NCBI GenBank assembly: GCA_025057755.1
Contig: JANWVC010000015.1
Location: forward strand, 1 to 38,752
DNA from: Limisphaera sp.
GTDB lineage: Bacteria; Verrucomicrobiota; Verrucomicrobiia; Limisphaerales; Limisphaeraceae
Length of the DNA stretch: 38,752 nucleotides
Direction of reading: 5' to 3'
In this document: positions 36,419-38,752 of the stretch, piece after piece
How positions within the stretch are numbered: position 1 is the first letter of the stretch
How the letters are laid out: every line of letters begins with the position of its first letter
Made by a program: the position numbers and the translations under genes
Notes under the pieces: generated by a model
What the model was told of the DNA's origin: nothing
Seen by the model: the letters and a program-made list of their open reading frames with translations, nothing else
Databases searched by the model: none

Positions 36419-37282
36419 ATGACGATCATCACCGATGAACGCTGCACAGGCTACCACGCGCCGGGCCATCCGGAGCGACCCTTACGGATTTTGGCTACGC
36501 TGGATCGGCTTCGGAAACAAAACGAGTTGGCCCTGAACTGGCTGGATCCTGGGGAAGTGAGCGAACAAGACCTCCTTCGCGCCCACACGGTCGCGCATCT
36601 GCAGCGTCTGGAAGAACCTCGTGACTTTGACATGGACACAGCTTGGTTGCCCGACATTGCCACGCATGCACGAAGATCGGCCGCCGCTGCCTTGACGGCT
36701 ATGCGTCTGGCGCTCCAAGGGACACCGTCTTTCAGTCTCATGCGTCCGCCAGGACACCACGCAACGCGGCATCGGGCCATGGGGTTTTGCTATCTCAACA
36801 ATGCGGCCATTGCCGCCCTGGCTGCGCGCGCATCCGGTTTGGAGCGCGTAGCTGTGTTCGATTTTGACGTCCACCATGGCAACGGTACTGAGGACATTGT
36901 GCTCGACCAACCGGGGTTGCTGTACGTGTCCGTCCATCAACATCCGTGTTATCCCGGCACAGGGACCGAACATCGTGGCTCCAACAGTCGCAATTATCCG
37001 GTACCTCCCTCAACTCCGGCCCCACAATATCGCGCCGTGCTCCAAAGGGCGGTCAGCGACCTGGAGCGATTCCGACCAGATCTGCTGATCGTCTCGGCTG
37101 GCTTCGATGCGTACGTGCGGGACCCTTTGGCCCAACAGTTGCTCGACGTAGAGGACTTTCACTGGCTGGGCCAGCAAATTAGAAGTCTCCAGCGGCCCAC
37201 TGTCAGCATCTTGGAAGGCGGCTATAGCCGCGATCTGCCAGAATTGATTTTCGCCTACCTCAAGGGCCTGGCCGGTACCTAA
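36419..37282 (+). CDS. Histone deacetylase-family hydrolase
   Basis: The 287-residue arginase/deacetylase-fold enzyme has a zinc site. Motifs in order: DERCTGYHAPGHPERPLRIL at the N-terminus, LMRPPGHHATRHRAMGFCYL (the tandem His of the charge relay), NNAAIAALAARASGL, the metal site VAVFDFDVHHGNGTEDIVLD (Asp-x-His), YVSVHQHPCYPGTGTEHRG, LLIVSAGFDAYVRDPLAQQL (second metal Asp) and SILEGGYSRDLPELI. Bacterial relatives act on acetylated polyamines, acetoin-related or other small amides, and a few on proteins; the substrate here is unknown. The gene follows mutY by 74 bp and has no strong ribosome site. Confidence 0.92.
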   Translation: MTIITDERCTGYHAPGHPERPLRILATLDRLRKQNELALNWLDPGEVSEQDLLRAHTVAHLQRLEEPRDFDMDTAWLPDIATHARRSAAAALTAMRLALQGTPSFSLMRPPGHHATRHRAMGFCYLNNAAIAALAARASGLERVAVFDFDVHHGNGTEDIVLDQPGLLYVSVHQHPCYPGTGTEHRGSNSRNYPVPPSTPAPQYRAVLQRAVSDLERFRPDLLIVSAGFDAYVRDPLAQQLLDVEDFHWLGQQIRSLQRPTVSILEGGYSRDLPELIFAYLKGLAGT

Positions 37283-37502
37283 ATCGGCGTTGCCCCGTGC
37301 CCATGACGGCCGGCGCGCTGCGCGGCTTCGTTCCAAGGCCGTTTTCACAGTACCGGCCCTGTTCTTGCGTGACGGTCGAATTTTGCCGCGCCACCGGCCG
37401 TGCTCCCTCGTGTCGGGTCGCTTCCTGCCTTTTGCCTTCCCCCAGCCAGGACAGCCCGCTAAGGTTTCGTGTGGAACCAGACTCAACCGCGACCACGAAT
37501 GT

Positions 37503-38558
37503 ATGAAAACTCATACCTACCGCTTCTGTTTCGGCCCTTGGAACATCAGCGAAGGTCAGGATCCCTACGGCCCTCCGGTGCGAAGTCCGAAAACCCTGGA
37601 GTGGAAAATGCAGGCCCTTAAGCGCATGGGGTTTGATGCCATGATGTTCCACGATGATGATGCTGTACCGGAGATTGACCAGAAGCCCGAGACGCAAGTT
37701 CGGAAGGAAGCTCGCGAACTCAGGTGCAAACTCGGTGATGCCGGTATTGCTGTTGAAATGGTGGCGCCTCGCCTGTGGTTTGATCCCCGGACCGTGGACG
37801 GGGCCTTTACCAGCAACGATTCAAAATGCCGAACCTACGCCATCGAGCGATCCCTCCGCTGCATTGATCTGGCTCGCGAACTGGGCACCGACCTTGTCGT
37901 GTTATGGCTGGCTCGCGAAGGCACATACCTGCGCGAATCCAAAAACGCCCGCCGTTGCGTGGACCTCTTGGTGGAGGCTCTAAACCGCATGCTGGCCCAT
38001 GACTCGAAGATCCGCATTGCAATCGAGCCCAAGCCCAACGAGCCGATGGACCAGGCCTACATTCCCACGATCGGGCATGCGATCGCCCTGGCTTCCCTAA
38101 CGGCGGATCCCTCGCGGGTCGGTTGCCTTATGGAATCAGCGCACGCCATCCTGGCCGGACTCGACCCCGCAGATGAGATCGATTTTGCCTGCGCTTTCGG
38201 CAAGCTCTGGTCCATTGACCTGAACGACCAAAACGGGCTTAAATTTGATCAAGACAAACCGTTTGGCAGTGCCAATTTGCGAGTGGCCTTCAACCAGGTC
38301 CGTGCTTTGGAGCGCAACCGTTACGGTTAAAAAGGGGAACATGTCTGCTTTGATGTCCACCCCTTCCGGCCTACACGCGAAGAGCATTGGTTGGCCCATT
38401 TGGAAAATAGCCGCCGCACCTTCCTTCTGCTCGTGGAAAAGGTGCGGTCCTTTGACGAAGAAACCGCGCAAGCTTTGATTCGCCAACGAAATTATGCCGC
38501 TTTGGACCAAATGGTCCTCGAACATCTCTTAGGTAGCGATCGCACGACGGCTTGCTAA
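37503..38558 (+). pseudogene. xylA: Xylose isomerase interrupted by an in-frame TAA
   Basis: Xylose isomerase converts D-xylose to D-xylulose in a metal-bound TIM barrel. The ATG at 37503 opens MKTHTYRFCFGPWNISEGQD. Family sites are present: FDAMMFHDDDAVPE (catalytic His region), VVLWLAREGTYLRESKN, the metal ligands in IAIEPKPNEPMD and VGCLMESAHAILAGLDPADE, and SIDLNDQNGLKFDQDKPFGS. The frame then hits TAA at 38328-38330, just after RALERNRYG. The same frame continues for 75 sense codons with clear homology: KGEHVCFDVHPFRPTREEHW, then NSRRTFLLLVEKVRSFDEET and YAALDQMVLEHLLGSDRTTA, to the natural stop at 38558. The lost part includes the Asp of CFDVHP, which corresponds to the last metal ligand of the Streptomyces enzyme (Asp287). 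The short product is therefore probably inactive unless the TAA is read through or is a sequence error. Confidence 0.87.
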
Positions 38559-38752
38559 ATCGCCACCCAGTTCAAGATCCCTTGCACAATTACGACACGC
38601 GTTCTCTTCCTCTGTCCGCTGCAGATTTCGCCGGCCCGGGTGTGGACCGTTCGCGCTGGCCTGACACAGTCTCCAAAGCCCGTCCCCCAAAGCCAGCACA
38701 CCCACCGCCGGAGCTTAGCCCCAAATAGGGCAGGAATCCACAAAAGCGGCCG
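38559..38752. other. Right edge with no recognised gene
   Basis: The last 194 bp after the xylA remnant hold only a short minus-strand frame with no family signature. Confidence 0.4.

Overview
The window looks like a chromosomal segment of a GC-rich bacterium of the PVC group, most likely Verrucomicrobiota (Limisphaerales/Pedosphaera-like). This is inferred from the gene content: a secreted transglutaminase/RHS protein paired with a calcium-loop protein, a DUF5069 gene, a hemX/ccsA-hemA-hemC run, a three-gene sdhCAB of the cytochrome b558 type, a BtpA-like protein and an EF-P with an atypical loop. No rRNA, tRNA, CRISPR array, phage or insertion sequence was recognised.

Layout. (1) 1-4723, minus strand: a two-gene secreted unit, a small protein with calcium-binding loops followed by a very large transglutaminase-like/RHS-repeat protein that runs off the left edge. 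(2) 4724-6240: 1.5 kb with no recognisable gene. (3) 6241-9357, plus strand: an envelope lipoprotein operon (glycine-zipper protein, LpoB-like, COG3014-like and YcfL/DUF1425-like lipoproteins). (4) 9484-11167: decayed remains of two bacterial-microcompartment genes, a pduS-like flavo/Fe-S protein (frameshifts, a stop codon, an internal deletion and a lost cluster cysteine) and a pduT-like tandem-BMC shell protein broken by one frameshift. (5) 11399-17327: a TonB-dependent receptor, a small unknown gene, a YggS-family PLP protein, and a cobalt/nickel ECF transporter cbiM-cbiQ-cbiO behind a perfect 14-bp palindrome. (6) 17869-21708: a coupled cassette of methyltransferase, ROK-like sugar kinase and PIG-L deacetylase, then a carboxylesterase. 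(7) 21720-22471, minus strand: EF-P-like factor with a coupled 58-codon ORF. (8) 22845-27239: succinate dehydrogenase sdhCAB with a coupled BtpA-like gene, facing a ferredoxin/flavodoxin-NADP reductase. (9) 28364-31751: DUF5069 gene, then cytochrome c assembly protein, glutamyl-tRNA reductase and porphobilinogen deaminase. (10) 32445-35168, minus strand: rnhC-radC-prmA, divergent from mutY. (11) 35211-38558, plus strand: mutY, a histone-deacetylase-like hydrolase and a xylose isomerase interrupted by an in-frame TAA.

Functional reading. Much of the window is housekeeping (heme synthesis, respiration, DNA repair, translation). The accessory parts are the left-edge RHS unit, the lipoprotein operon, the BMC relic and the kinase/deacetylase/methyltransferase cassette. 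The relic and the broken xylA suggest recent loss of sugar or diol catabolism. The nearby TonB receptor and cobalt transporter are intact and could once have supplied a cobalamin-dependent microcompartment, but that link is inference. Nothing here is clearly a wholly new system. The best leads are the dying PduS/PduT pair, the atypical EF-P with its coupled small ORF, the coupled sugar-modification cassette and the nonsense codon in xylA.
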